From the NCBI GenBank assembly GCA_022661535.1, contig JAKULF010000005.1, positions 4,836,001 to 4,900,000 on the forward strand: DNA of 64,000 nucleotides, in the 5' to 3' direction. Both the position numbers and the translations under genes were made by a program. Numbering within the stretch: position 1 is the stretch's first letter; each line of letters opens with the position of its first letter. Origin of the DNA: Eutypa lata (Eukaryota; Ascomycota; Sordariomycetes; Xylariales; Diatrypaceae). The notes under the pieces were generated by a model, which searched no databases, was not told the origin of the DNA, and worked only from the letters and a program-made list of their open reading frames with translations. This document shows positions 35,586 through 49,800 of the stretch, piece by piece.

Positions 35586-36988
35586 TTTCTGTGGTGTTTA
35601 AAGACAATGTAGGACTGTATGTCTGTGCCCTTGAATATACCGCCAGGCTCATTGGTAGAGGCTTATGAAGAGCCCGGGTTGGATTGTTGCTGGTTCACGA
35701 GATGTGACTATAGAGGCTACTCCGGGTCATAGATGGAGAGTAAGCCTACTAATAGAGAGCCAAATAAGTTCTGACTCCGGAATAGTGAAGAGGAAAGAAG
35801 AAACGAGTATGAGTTAATGGAATTGCCTTAGGTAGTATTCGTAACTACCCGCCTAAATGGTGTGAAGATTTATTTTAAGTTCTAGGAAATGATCATAGGT
35901 ACTTAGCGATGAAGGTCGTGACTACCTATGATGTTGAAGAAGGAAAAGTATGTACTATCAACTACCTACCTAGGTAGATGGAAAGCTGTAGGAGTAGGGG
36001 ATAACTGTTAAGAAGTATGATGGTTTGCTCGAGCATAAATTCCTGTAAGGCACCTGTGACGTAGGAAACCATGAAAAGACCCATCAAGAACTGGAAGACC
36101 ATATGGTAAGAAAGAAAATGTTACTAGAAGTACCTGTCTATGCAGACAGTGTAGTTGAGTATGAATTTAGTGGATGGAGAGAAGAGAGATATCACTTTAG
36201 AGTACCAAAGCTTGCTAAGAAGATATAGAAGGTACACTCGTAAGCCTTGGGAGTTGGATGCCTGTATACGAAGTTGGTACACAAGGTTGCAGAACCAATC
36301 TCAAGAATGGACGACCATTGCTGAGAGAAATAGCATCAGTCTTTCTAGGAAATTTGGATAATGTTTTGAAAAGGAAGAAAAGGTATTGAATCTAGGATTG
36401 AGATGTTTGAAGTGTAGATAGGTACGTGTGTCACTATCCTGGACTCTACACGCAGAAATATCCCCCAATCTGAAGGATTTAACTGTATGATGTAGGTAGA
36501 ATCTAAGGTGCAGTCCGAGTTCTAATAACCTAAAGGGCTGTTCGGGACTCCCTTCGCTCAAACTACAACTGATATTCTTATGTAGTGTAGAGGCGCTGAC
36601 TAAGGCGTATATTACCAAAGAGCCTGTGTACATAGGTGTATTGCTACGTCTAATGAATGTTCTAATTTCATATAATCTTAGATAGGTTGCTTCGAAATTT
36701 GAGGTTATGTAGGCAACTCAACCGACCTTATATGTAAACCTGGAAGCTGCGATATGGGAATAGGAGTGTTAGGGTACATAGTACTTGATCCCCAGACCCA
36801 GAGCTCTGACCGCCTGCCTGTTTAGGATAGCTTTGGTGCTCTCTTGACCAATTAACCTTACAAACAATTTGGCGAGGCTACAAACCATCAACCCTGCATA
36901 TTCAGCGCGTCTTGTTCATATATACTTGTTCACATCACTCTAGGAAGACACACAACATCGCGGACAAGCAAATTGTAAGAAGCCCAAG
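35586..36988. other. intergenic, divergent promoter region
   Basis: A 1.4-kb gap between the divergent GTPase and CFIm25 genes. It includes the palindrome CTACCTACCTAGGTAG (35962-35977). No coding frame is convincing; frames at 36155-36361 and 36301-36633 overlap and lack domains. Core promoters of both genes should lie at the two ends. Confidence 0.5.
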
Positions 36989-37851
<863 letters not shown>

Positions 37852-38537
37852 TTAGTGGACCTTTCATAGCAGCGTACTGGCGTTTGGGGTTATTGTAGCA
37901 AAATTGGCGTATGGCGTCGTGAGGGCACGTAACACCCTCATGTTCACTCACAGTGTAGCATGACAGTACCTAGTTCTAAGGTTAAATAGGCTGCATCTAT
38001 TACTGGAAATTGACATTCGAATTAACGAGCTGGGGAATCCAAGGAGAAGGTTTACTCCTTAAGTAGAAAGTTGGTCTGATAAATATATTATATCTGAGAC
38101 CATTGTCACATTGCGTCCTACTCTAGATCTTACCCACCTTGGGTCAAATTGGGATGTTCTCGGACAACACGCTTAGGAATGTTCTAGAGCGCCAATGGGT
38201 ACCTATGATATGCTTGTTTTATGATGGTTGACGTCCAAATAAGTTTATAAAACTTTGTGGCAGTGTTACGAGATTGTGTGAAGAATAAAGATGTAGAGTT
38301 ATAACGTGGGAGATGAAACAATCTATCTCGCTGGCATTCTTGTCATGTTAAATTTCCCGGCTTCTCCTTTTGTGTTCGAAGTCTAGAGGTAGGAGCCAGA
38401 ATTCTACGACGACTGCAAATCTATTACACCCTACTCCGTTCATGTTCCCGCCACCGTGAAAGACCAATATCTGAACCATCGAATACTTTAGGCGGGGATA
38501 CCAAGCTTGTTTTATTGTGTTGTTGTTCTCATGAGCC
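37852..38537. other. intergenic between convergent genes
   Basis: 686 bp between the 3' ends of the CFIm25 and YjbQ-family genes. No gene seen; it should hold both 3' UTRs and poly(A) sites. Confidence 0.55.
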
Positions 38538-39116
38538 TCATGCCTTTTTCTCGCCTTGGATGGTCGCCACAACCCTTCTCGTGTGCTTCACCTGGCGGAA
38601 TTCGAGGTACCAAATGCCCTGCCATGTCCCTGTCGCGAGCTGGCCATCCTTGATCGGGATTGTGACGCTTGCGCCAACCAATGCGCTCTTGATGTGTGCC
38701 TATGCCAGAGCCATACATTAGAGTCTCTCTTCCACACGCACTTTCCTCCCCTCCCCGGTCCACCCGCAACCCTTTCGGTCCAATGATCTCGGTTTGGGGA
38801 AGAGAGTAAGAGAGTAAGAAAGGAAAAAACCTACTGGCATATCGTCGGGCCCCTCGGCGCTGTGCCGGTACAGTTCCTGGCCCTTAGGTCCCGCCTCGGG
38901 GGCGATCCGGTCGAGCGCGTCGCTCATGTCGGCGCGCACGTCGTCGTCCCAGTTCTCGTTGAGGCTGAGGGCGCAGCTGGTGTGCTGTACGAAGAGGTTA
39001 AGAAGTCCGACTTTGTACTGCTGCAGCTCCGGCAGCTGGCTGACGACGTGGTCCGTCACGAGGTAGGAGCCCCGCGAGCGCGGGGGCAGCGAGAACTGCT
39101 TCTGGGACCAAGACAT
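38538..39116 (-). CDS. YjbQ/UPF0047 family protein
   Basis: Belongs to the UPF0047/YjbQ family, for which thiamin phosphate synthase activity has been reported in bacteria; the fungal role is unknown. Exons 39116-38835 and 38699-38538 with a 135-bp intron give 147 aa, the normal family length (about 140). Conserved blocks are QHTSCALSLNENWDDDVRADM, RHSAEGPDDMPAHIKSAL (across the junction) and the signature IPIKDGQLATGTWQGIWYLEFR; the conserved His and Asp residues are present. I took the ATG before SWSQKQF, the usual start. The frame is open upstream to another ATG at 39311, which would add 65 residues with a strongly hydrophobic segment and a Pro6 run encoded by GGT repeats. Confidence 0.9.
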
Positions 39117-39750
39117 GTTTTGTGGTGGTGGTGGTGGTGGGGTTGCCTGGCTAGTTGATGATGGGGTGTTGCTGTTGCTGTGTGCGGGAAAGAGCAGCGA
39201 GAACGGTAGTGTGACAATGAGGTAGTGAAATGCGCTAGGGAAGAGTGCGACTAGAAGCAGGGAGAGTAGGAGGATGCTGTAGATGTTGTGGGCGGCTGTG
39301 GATGACGGCATAGCTTCGTTGGTTTGGCGTAGTGGGAGTTTTTTGGTGGGGTTAAAGTAACTAAAGCTGGAACTTATTACTATGTACTTAGCTTGGCATT
39401 CAATGTGCGACATGCCAGCATGCATGTCCACCCAAGATCAGTGCCACCAATCACGGATATGTCATAGTAAGAATGTAACTCCAGATGGTATTATAACTAA
39501 GCGTTATTTATTATCACATATACTGGGATAACGAGTCTTTATACGGGGATTATATCAACACTGACTGGGCTATTCTACGTCGTCTTTTGTGTCTGGGATT
39601 TACCAGAACCTCATCTAAAAGCCAGCTTGAACTGGTTTCTGGTTACGTATATACAAGCCTAACTAGCTTTGCGCCTGCCCGAGAAACCTCGGACGATGTC
39701 AACGCAAAACTCCCCTGGCTGACAGCTGTTTTGTGTATATCCGTATCTAA
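39117..39750. other. YjbQ-gene leader and NDUFS6 3' region
   Basis: 634 bp between two genes on the same strand. The left part (39117-39311) is in frame with the YjbQ-family gene and includes a GGT6 repeat at about 39123-39140. It is either a 5' UTR or an N-terminal extension. The right part should include the NDUFS6 3' UTR. Confidence 0.5.
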
Positions 39751-40457
39751 TTATGCTAGAGGATAAGAAGTCTGCGGTAGTGACTCCAGGTGTTTCCTGT
39801 GATGCTCATTTGCCTATTATGAAACCAGTTAGCTAGATTTTCGTGTGTATAGATCCTGCTAGCCTGCATCTCCTTCCCCGAGAGAAGGATCTCGGGAGCG
39901 CCGGGTATGGGTTTCGACTTACATATGGAAGTCCGCAGTAGTTACACGTCGAGATCTCTGGCTTGTCCGTGTTGATGAAGATCCTGGGGTGTCCAGCAGC
40001 ACCACCACCGCCATCGCAGGCCACTACCTGCTCGTGAGTCCATTGGACGGGCTGTCTGTGGATGAGCTCGATCGCTGCCATCGATTGGGGCTGTGTCTGA
40101 TGTTAGTATTCATTCTTCCACTTCTCTGGAATTTTATGTAGGTGGGTGAAGCTGTCGTACTTGGAGACTAAAGTCAGTCTGTTCGAATCTCGGTCCCTGC
40201 ATGGCTGTGGCTCTAGGTTTCTGGCTCCGTGACCAGATCTCCTTCCGGTTAGGTGCCTGAGAGAGACCTCTCTCCTCGTTCTCCGTGAGGCCTAGTGAGT
40301 CCTCCTCTCCCTTGAGTTCGGGGGTCGTCTCGGCCTTTTTGATGGGAGTTGTGGTGGCTGCGTCGAAGAGACGGGCGGAGGTCGCTAGGGTTCGCTGGGC
40401 TGCGCATGTCCGTTGGGACAGCTGCAGCGATGTTCGGAGAGTAACACGCGAAAGCAT
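39751..40457 (-). CDS. complex I zinc-binding subunit (NDUFS6/NUMM)
   Basis: Accessory subunit of mitochondrial NADH:ubiquinone oxidoreductase that binds zinc in the peripheral arm and is needed for late assembly. Three exons, 40457-40161, 40090-39923 and 39813-39751, with introns of 70 and 109 bp, join in frame to 175 aa. The N-terminus (MLSRVTLRTSLQLSQ) is a typical mitochondrial presequence. The C-terminal block contains ACDGG, GHPRIFINTDKPEI and TCNYCGLPY, giving the Cys-His-Cys-Cys zinc site, and ends ANEHHRKHLESLPQTSYPLA, as in fungal homologues. The last exon is only 21 codons and would be missed by simple ORF calling. The gene is divergent from the Mpp6-like gene with 509 bp between starts. 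Confidence 0.93.
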
Positions 40458-40966
40458 TGTGCTGTCGCCGCTGAGGCAATTGCTATGTAGAGATTCGGTG
40501 TGGTCGGTCGTCGGTTACTTGGGAGGTGGGATTGGATATCCAGTGAGGTTCATTGGACATGAAGCGGATTATTAGCCCAGCTGCCTGCAATTGACGCTGG
40601 AGCTCGGGCCACTTTAGTTAGGTAGTTAACTATGTAGGAGCTCACTGTAATACCGACGCCAAGAATGACCCACTAAATTTTCTCATTGCGCAGTTTGCGA
40701 CAACTGCCCAACTGATGACCAAAGTGCACTTAACTTAAGTAACTATCATTACCTGCATATCTCGAACGAGCTTCGTAAATTTGAGCATCTATTTACATCT
40801 TGCCGACAAGGGTCACGCCATTTCCGTGGTAACCTTTTAACATAATCTACTAGGTAGATAAGTGCTGAACTATCTAGCCTATGTAGCAGGTGCTCATCAC
40901 GTCTCGTCTTCTCATTTCAATATTAATGGAAAGAGAAGCTCCTTGACTTCTTCCACGCGTAGCAAT
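40458..40966. promoter_or_regulatory. shared divergent promoter region
   Basis: 509 bp between the divergent NDUFS6 and Mpp6-like starts. The frame of the Mpp6-like gene is open back to 40862 without a better ATG, so that part is probably its leader. No specific motif stands out. Confidence 0.45.
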
Positions 40967-41880
40967 ATGGCAACACAAACTCCCCCCAAAACCATGTCTT
41001 CTAGGCTACTGACTATGAAGTTTATGCAAAGAGCAGCTGCCTCGTCGACTACTTCATCTCCCAGCACACCTCAGTCCGAAGAGAAGTCTTCCAAACGCCG
41101 GAAGCTATCTCACAGTCCATCAACACAACAGAGCATAGACGCCCTTGTAGACCAAACCGCCGTTAGGAAAGCACTTGCCGACGAGGAGAGAAAGCGCCAA
41201 GAAGCTGTTGTGCGAAATGCTGCCGAATCCGGCGATGCGCGCTGGGTCCTTAATACTCAAAAGACCGGAGCTACTAGGAGTCGTCCAGTTCAAACCCCGC
41301 TTAACGTGGTCCAGGTTGGCTTTGCTCAGATCGACTCTTCTGATAATGCAGACGGACAAGTAGGGTCACTTGGTACCGATCACGGCGCAATTCAACCCTT
41401 CAGACGGTACAACATGGATAAGAAGAAGGTATGTTTTTTCCCTTACGCGGCCTACAGTGGTGCTAGTAGAAATGAAAGTAACTTACCCGATTATAGGCGC
41501 GAGACAACAGACAGTCGGACGATGATGATTCCGACTCAGATTCAGACTCAGCATCTGGTTCCGACTCCTCACAAGTAAATGGAACGAGACGAAAGTCTTA
41601 CGGCTCAAATGCCAGCACACCTATAGACCCAGAACGAGCGGGTGAAGTTCGAAAAGCTTTACTTGGCAAAAAAACTGCCGAACAAGCGAGGGCAACAAAG
41701 CTTGCGGAAGTGCGAAGGAAGAAAGAGGTCAAGCTGAATAGACCGAATCCTAACTCTGGGCTGAGCTCCATATCTTCCGGGGGTGGCGGTCCTTCGGGTC
41801 GAAATTCCTTTCCGATCACTTGTCATCGATGCCACAAAACCGGACACAAGGCTTCCGATTGCAAGGGTTCTGCTAGATGA
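40967..41880 (+). CDS. Mpp6-like protein with CCHC zinc knuckle
   Basis: Likely a nuclear RNA-surveillance protein of the Mpp6 type, an RNA exosome cofactor. Two exons, 40967-41428 and 41497-41880, with a 68-bp intron give 281 aa. Near the N-terminus SSRLLTMKFMQRAA matches the Mpp6 core (LLxMKFMQR). It is followed by a Ser/Thr-rich part with KRRKLS, a possible nuclear signal. The middle has Ser/Asp repeats (DSDSDSAS-like), possible casein kinase 2 sites, and a charged helix rich in Arg, Lys and Ala. The C-terminus is a zinc knuckle, CHRCHKTGHKASDC (CxxCx4Hx4C), ending five residues later. Human Mpp6 lacks the knuckle; here it would add an RNA contact. Start: the ATG of MATQTPP; another ATG (MSSRLL) follows nine codons later. 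Confidence 0.82.
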
Positions 41881-42592
41881 ACGATAAAGTAAACCTAGAA
41901 GCGCATAACGTGCCTCGTTGGTAGTGCTTGTGAATCGCACTGCTGTTCTCTTCTGGCTTAGTAGCTTCTAAAGCAATCTCGAGACTAAGGTAGCAGGAGA
42001 TATTCAGACCGTATATTAGTTAGAAGGACTTGAACGTGTTAGGAACTGAGGTTTGTTCAAGATCCTATCTACCCTGGGAGTGCGCTATACCGGTTTGGCC
42101 TCCCGTGACGTGACTGCTTTACTCACAAGCAAACAACTTAGATAAAATCGGCTTTAATAAGAGAATAGTTCTTTGAGAAGAACATCGCACAATTGCAATT
42201 ACGGTAGCATTGCGTATTCGATTCCGCGACGTGCCTAACCAAACCAAGCAGCTAGCCAAATACCCCTACACACCGATTTCCCCTATTTCTAAAGCAAGGT
42301 AATATGGAAAACACGAACGCTAGAACGGCTTTTACATTCGTTTCCAGGACAGAACAATCTATTCATACCAGGAGCGTGTGGTAATCACAGGCAAAACTGG
42401 GTAGAGACGTGGTGTAATCAGCCGCTGGCTAGGATTTTTATTTCACGGCTGAACATGTAAGTTCTTCGAGTCGGGTGAAATGCCGTACTATACAATCCTT
42501 CCCGGGAAAAGGGAAATACATCGACGACCGACCTAGTTGAAGTTTCCAGCACAATGGTAAACCTAGGCGATCTTGCAAGACGGCCAGATCCG

Positions 42593-42641
<49 letters not shown>

Positions 42642-45600
42642 AGCTGGCCCCTTCTGCGGCCGCAGACTAATAAAGTCGATTCGCCGCACCAAGCTCTTCA
42701 ACTACCCGACACATTGGCTGGAGGTGATTATTCCCCTGCAGAAAAATATATTGATGTGCATGCAAGGTAACCATAGATATTGGCATGGTGCCGCCAGCAA
42801 TCATTGACGACTCGATTCCTAGGAACTAGACGTTTACCACGGCCCGAAAATGAAACACGGGATGATATATTGGACGACGACCTCGCTGGATTGATGGTTA
42901 TCTAAGACCACTGCCGTCCCTGTGCCACACAATGAGTTCCAATGTAACCAAGTGTGTCGATATCGAGTTTATAACTAATTCATGTTGTACTAAGTGCTAC
43001 AGCCCTTCGACCGACGACAGAAAACAAGGTGCAATGAATCAATTGAAATAGTTTCGAAGCCCGCACCAACCCTTGGATGAAGCCTTAGATGACGATGATT
43101 ACGGAATAGGTGCATCTCGCATACACGTGCGGTCACACGGTATGCACTACCAATCGACTTAGGTATGTAATATAGGTAAGGAGATATCAGCAACATACAT
43201 GCATAGCACTTCTAGAATCTAATGTAACCTTAATTATAAGTGCCCGATAATATCCACCCCTCTCTTGGATATCATCGAAGATCCGCGATGCACGAAAGCC
43301 TGCAGGTTAGGATAGTCGGGCCAACCACATCCATATATAAGCGGCCGGTGTGTCCCATAGACGAGAGGCACTTCAACCGCATGCGTGTTCCAATCTCGGG
43401 GACACGAATGAGATAACTCGACGGATGAAGAGAGTAGTATTCCAATGCCGCGATATGCATATGCCGCCTATTATTGGGTTATTATCGAAACTACCTACCT
43501 AGGTACATACCTAGATAGTCATATGCATGTTGGGCGTTAAAGGGGATGGGGATAGGGGTAGGGTTATCTGGATTCCAAATCTGGCGGCTACGGTCTTGCC
43601 AACACAGCTCTTCGAGGAACAGAATCACGGTAGGTAAGTCTTATTTGAACAGGTGATGTAAACGTCCCAAGTTAAATAGTTGCCGTCATCTTGGGCCCTT
43701 TTTAACCTGGTGGTGAGATTTCAACCTATCTTAATTGAATCTCTCTCACCGGGGGTGGCCTACATATTTGCAGGCCATGCCAAGCCATTATAGATGGACG
43801 ATAAAGGGATCTGATGTGATTTAGACGCCACAGTTGCCGCGCTAGACCTCGGGCTGCGAGGAAGTCCGAGCATACCTACATCCTCCTGTACAATACTTAG
43901 GTACGTGTTGAACCGCAAGTTGGCACGGGGCCCAATTGGGTGTCAGCCGTTAGGCGGGGGTTGACGCTTTTTAGTCAGCGGTGAACCGCCTTTCAGTCCC
44001 GACAACACCTCATATTACGAAGACTCAGAAAAAAAAAAAGACTGGCGGTCTGAAACAACCAGTTGACCTTAAGACTCTTTCCACACGGCTTCTATGCTTA
44101 ACCAGATGTGAAATACTAGCAGAGTTTTGAAGGTTTAGCGTGGTGATATGATCGGCAAAATATGCCGGCCTAGGCAACTAGTTCCTAAGCAAGATCGTAG
44201 CCCAACAAAGACTATAATGCTATAATATAATAATAAGTCTCTAGAGTACATATGATACTCTTATGGTTGGCATTATTATATACTATGTAGTAAGAAATAG
44301 GGGAATTGGCAACCTGCAACTTAACCTATACGATTCTGCTCGAAAGCATCGTTCTCATCGATCTTCCACCCCTCCCTTAGGTCACCGAAAAAGTGTTCAT
44401 AGCATACCTACTGGTCTGTTGAATGTTTGATTAAATAGTCTGTATAGTCCTCCTTCACCCCCTATACTTGGTCTTATATACAGACTAGGTAGGTATTCCG
44501 ACTCGAGAGATTCGACGTGTACCGTCCCGGATTTTAAGCTTAAGGTATATATGCACACGGGTAGACTTCCCTTATAGGCCTACTACTTCTACATCAACCT
44601 ATCCAGATTGCCTGCTTCCATTGGACCTAATACGGAATAAAGTGATTACCCGCTCCTATATTATGACATAAGGCCTATAAGATAGGTCAGCACTCCACCG
44701 CTACAATGAATTATATACCTACTACATACCTACTTCCAACTTCGTAGTCTGGTAGTTAACTCTTTGTAGGAATATGTCCTCCCCCACATTATAAGCCAAG
44801 CATTAGTGCCTAGTGTTTGGTAGGCTAGACTAGGTATCCACGCAGCACAGCGTAGTATTGGAATGCCTTATGCACGTGCTCACATTTGTCTACTAACCCA
44901 CATAGTACTGTGTGTAGCTGGATCTAATGCATATATAACATCAATGCCGGCATGGATAAGGAGGGTAGACTGTATGCATCTATTACCATACCTCCCCCCT
45001 AACCCAAATGTATCTTCCCACTTCCATCTGTGTTGGTGTCCTGCTTGGTTCCCAAAGGACCCGTTGGGCGGCAGAGGTGCTTAAGTCATATGTAGGTAGA
45101 TCTAAGTACTTAACAATGGGAGTTTCCTGTTTTCTGGAGTTGTGTAGCGTAATCATTTGAAGTTTTAGGTTCTAAGTAGGAATTTTACACGCGTCAGCCT
45201 CAAAGAGACGAATAGTACTTGATATTACCTACATACATACCTACCTAACCTATTATATAAGTTTACGTACCTAGGTAGACTGCCTGAGTTGGTTGATTGG
45301 ACCACTTACATCCATAACCGCTATATAATTCCATCTTCCCTTACTTTAACAACCCTTGTCAACGGCATAGGCACAGTAGCTTCCTCCCTAGGTATGCCCA
45401 CCGAGTACCTATCAGCCCCCAGAATTCATCCAAGAAGAGTTTCCCAATTAACTTGACGGGAATTCCGGTCCTTTCAAAAGACTTGACGGCTCCTTGTCGC
45501 GATCCGCACTATTCCCACCCACTCACTTGGTAACGAGTCGTATCTGATCTCATCTCTTCCGCCGGGCCTGAGTGTCGGGTTCTGCAAAACACCGATCATT

Positions 45601-46810
45601 TTCCTAGCGGAAATATACCCGGATTTAATTAACACTCAATAACTAAATGTCAACCCTATATATCTGACATTTGGTTTACATATCCCTTTATTACCACCAA
45701 CGTTCCAAGGTAATCAGCCAGCAATACTCATTCTCAATCACCAGTTACTTAGTTATTCACTTCACCCCACCATCATCTTCCCCTGATTCCATATACGCCA
45801 TGCATATTCCGTCTTGGCTACCACAAGTTACGTTCACTTTACCTGTTAGACACTCCGAACCGTATGTAGATAAGTAGGTAGCTAAGCCTACTTACTACTG
45901 CACAACGTAAACACTATGATCAGGCGAGCTTCATTCCCCACAGGATCTTACATAATTACTCATCATGCTTTAGTGAGCATCTCAGCTGGCACGCACATCT
46001 TAGACTAACTGGCTTATTCCATAGTTTTCGGATCGGATCCGCGGCTGTCGACTATAGATACAGCTCAGTCACACGCACAGGTTTCTCCTAGGCTGAAAGA
46101 CCTAGAAGGTGTAATTCTTGTTCATTCTAGGGAGACAGATATGCGACAGGCTTCCCACCTGGCTTTGCTTCAATCTATCATTCTATCTCTCAAGCCAATT
46201 GGTCTCACTTCTGTTCGTCCAACGTGTTACGAGGAGGTCTCCTGCCAGGCTTTAGTCCAATAACACACGAACATCCACCTGATACGAAGGTTGTCTTCAA
46301 CGCCCACGCCGTAGACGCACTGTCTTCATTCCTAACCCACCCAACCGGTGAACCAGTGCAACCCCATTTGCTTGCACAAGCGCAATCCAAGGCCGAGTTC
46401 ATTTATATGCTAGCCAGCCAGCCGCATTTTCCAATTGCCGCTGAGAACCCTTTGGACCAGGCTGACGAGACGCATACATAAGTGTTTGACTCAACCGTTA
46501 CCTAAGTAGATTCCGACTCGCTGGTACTCTTCAAGATTGTCCGACTCTTACCCTAGCGTCCCCACTCTCACTAGCAACAATATTGCGTCTTCCGTCCCAT
46601 CTTTTTGACCTTTTTTGAATCGAGGTGGCAACTCCCCGCCCCCTTATCACGCCGCCTTTCACGTATCAACGCATTTCATTGCTCGTACCTACCTAGGTAC
46701 CTACATAGGATTCTGGTAGTTAAAGAACAGGGGGAAGCTTTCAACTTATCACATTACCGTTATCTTTTAACGTTTCGTGGTCTCCTTGTGGCCATTCCTA
46801 GCTACTTATC
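41881..46810. other. intergenic, no gene recognised
   Basis: Nearly 5 kb between two plus-strand genes, the longest empty stretch in the window. It holds a CA22 microsatellite (42595-42638) and several palindromes around CCTAGG (43490-43516, 45268-45278, 46685-46703). Frames above 60 codons (for example 44863-45084 and 46224-46481) have no recognisable domain. The last few hundred bases are the insulin-degrading enzyme promoter and leader. Confidence 0.55.
42595..42638. repeat. (CA)22 microsatellite
   Basis: A perfect CA dinucleotide run of 44 bp. Cys/Val frames across it on the minus strand are artefacts. Confidence 0.95.
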
Positions 46811-49800
46811 ATGAGTCCCGTGGGGCCGCGTTCTGCGGCTGCTATTGAGAGCACGACATATGATCATCGACAGAGGCCAGTTGAACGGGTTACCGACCAA
46901 CTAGAAACTCCTTCATTAGATGACCGAACATATCGAGTCATTCGACTTCCTAACCAGTTGGAGGCGCTACTGGTTCATGATCCTGAGACCGACAAAGCCA
47001 GCGCAGCACTAGATGTTAACGTTGGCAATTTCAGCGATGAAGATGATATGCCTGGCATGGCCCATGCCGTGGAGCATGTAAGTTGAGCCAAAGATCAAAT
47101 ACGATCAGATTATGTCGAATCACCAATACTAAACTGCTACAGCTTTTGTTCATGGGCACGAAGAAATATCCGGTAGAAAACGCTTATAGTGTCTATCTCT
47201 CCTCGCACTCAGGGAGTTCAAATGCCTATACGGGTGCTTGTTCTACTAATTACTACTTTGATATTACTGCTAAACCCAGTAATGGTGAAGAGCCATCGGA
47301 GACCAACCCCTCACCACTACACGGTGGTCTGGATCGCTTTGCGCAGTTTTTCATCGAACCCCTCTTCCTTTCATCAACTCTAGACCGTGAGCTCCGAGCT
47401 GTTGATTCGGAGAACAAGAAGAACTTGCAAAGTGATACTTGGCGATTGCATCAGCTAGAGAAGAGTCTTTCCAACCCTAAACATCCATATTGTCATTTCT
47501 CTACAGGAAACTTCGAAGTCCTCAAGACCAAGCCAGAGGCCGAGGGAATAGATGTTAGGCGGAAATTCATTGAGTTTCACGAGAAACATTATTCTGCCAA
47601 TCGAATGAAGCTGTGTGTGCTTGGGCGGGAGCCACTTGACGTTCTGGAAACCTGGGTTGCCGAACTATTCTCTGGGGTATCTAACAAGGACCTGCCACAG
47701 AACCGCTGGGAAACAGAAACGCCCTTTAATGAAGAGCACTTATGCCTGCAAACATTCGCAAAGCCTGTCATGGACTCAAGAGAGCTGAATCTTTATTTCC
47801 CATTTCTCGACGACGAAAAGCTCTTCGAGACACAACCAAGTCGGTATATTAGCCACCTGATTGGACATGAAGGACCTGGTAGTATCATGTCCTACATCAA
47901 ATCCAAAGGTTGGGCCAATACACTGAGCGCCGGTTCTTATCCTATCTGCCCAGGAACCCCGGGTGTGTTTGATTTCCAGGTTCGGTTGACGAAAGAGGTA
48001 AGCAATAGTCTACAGTAGTAAAAATTTCCAAATCCTAACATTATTCTGCAGGGACTCAAGCATTATAAAGAGATCGTCAAGGTCTTCTTCCAATATGTGT
48101 CCTTACTCCGGGAAACAGCACCTCAAGAATGGATATTTGAAGAGCAGAAAGGTATGGCTGATGTTGACTTCAAGTTCAAGCAAAAAACACCGGCAAGCCG
48201 CTTTACGAGCAGAATTAGCTCCGTGATGCAGAAGCCCCTGCCCCGTGAGTGGCTTTTGAGCGGGAGTAGCCTCCTGCGGAAATTTGACCCCTCAGGCATT
48301 ATCAAAGGTCTGAAGCTCTTGAGACCTGATAATTTCAGAATGACGATTGTGTCTCGAGATTTCCCAGGTGACTGGGATCAGAAGGAGAAGTGGTATGGCA
48401 CGGAATTCAAATCCGAGAAGATTCCAGAGGAGTTTGTGGCTGAATTGGAGACGGCTGTGAGGAGCACTGCGAGGGATCGACTGCCCGCTTTACACTTACC
48501 ACACGAGAATCAGTTCATCCCGACGAAGCTTGAGGTCGAGAAGAAAGAGGTCAAGGAGCCTGCTTTAGCACCGCATGTAATCCGCAACGATCAAATCGCC
48601 CGAACATGGTTCAAGAAGGATGATACTTTCTGGGTCCCGAAGGCAAACCTGATAGTAAGCTGCAGGAGTCGCTTGATCTCTGCCTCAGCGGGCAATTCGG
48701 TCAAGGCCAAAGTCTTCACAGACCTGGTACGTGATGCGTTAGAGGAATACTCTTACGATGCCGACCTAGCCGGTTTACAGTACAATGTGGCCCTTCATTC
48801 TCCTGGCCTATTTGTTGAAGTATCTGGGTACAATGACAAACTCTCGGTACTTCTCGAGCAAGTTCTTATTACTATGCGAGACCTCGAGGTCAAGGAGGAT
48901 CGCTTTGAGATCGTCAAGGAGCGGCTGATTAGAGGCTACCAGAACTGGGAATGGCAACAGCCTTATCAACAAGTAGGGGACTATCTCTCATGGCTCACAT
49001 CAGAGAACGATTATGTCGTTGAACAGTTCGTAGCTGAGTTGCCTAATATCACCGCCGACTCTATCAGGGAATTTCACAAAGACGTCATGACACAGATGCA
49101 TATCGAGGCATATGTACATGGAAACTTGTACAAGCAGGACGCCCTGAAATTGACAGACATGATCGAGACTATATTGAAACCTCGAGCCCTTCCTAAGGAG
49201 GAGTGGCCTATTATGAGGTCTCTGATTCTTCCTCCCGGATCTAACTTCAACTACCAGAAGATCCTCAAGGACCCGGGTAATGTGAACCACTGCATCGAGT
49301 ATTATCTCTATATTGGTGGTAAAGGGGACCGCAAAGTCCGAGCAAAGACACAACTGCTTGATCAATTCATTCACGAACCAGCTTTCGACCAGCTGCGAAC
49401 CAAGGAACAGCTTGGATACGTCGTCTTCAGTGGGTTGCGGGGTGGGTCGACGACCTATGGTTTTCGCTTCATAATTCAGAGCGAAAAGACCGCAGACTAC
49501 CTTGAGTCACGTATTGACGCTTTCCTCGTGTCGCAGGCTACTACTATAGCCACCATGAGTGACACTGATTTCGAGAGCCACAAGAGAAGTGTAGTCAACA
49601 AGCGTCTTGAGAAGCTGAAGAACCTCGACCAAGAAACCAACAGGCACTGGGCCCAAATTTCGAATGAATACTATGACTTTGCTGCAGGTATGTGGTTATT
49701 TTCTTGTACCTCTAGGATTACCAATGACTAATTTATATATAGCCCAAGAAGATGCCGCCCAGGTTAGCGCACTCACAAAGTCAGAGATGATTGAGTTCTA

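Noticed and set aside
42418..42770. Cys-Val and Thr-His repeat proteins at the CA microsatellite
   Set aside because: Low-complexity translation of (CA)22; not coding.
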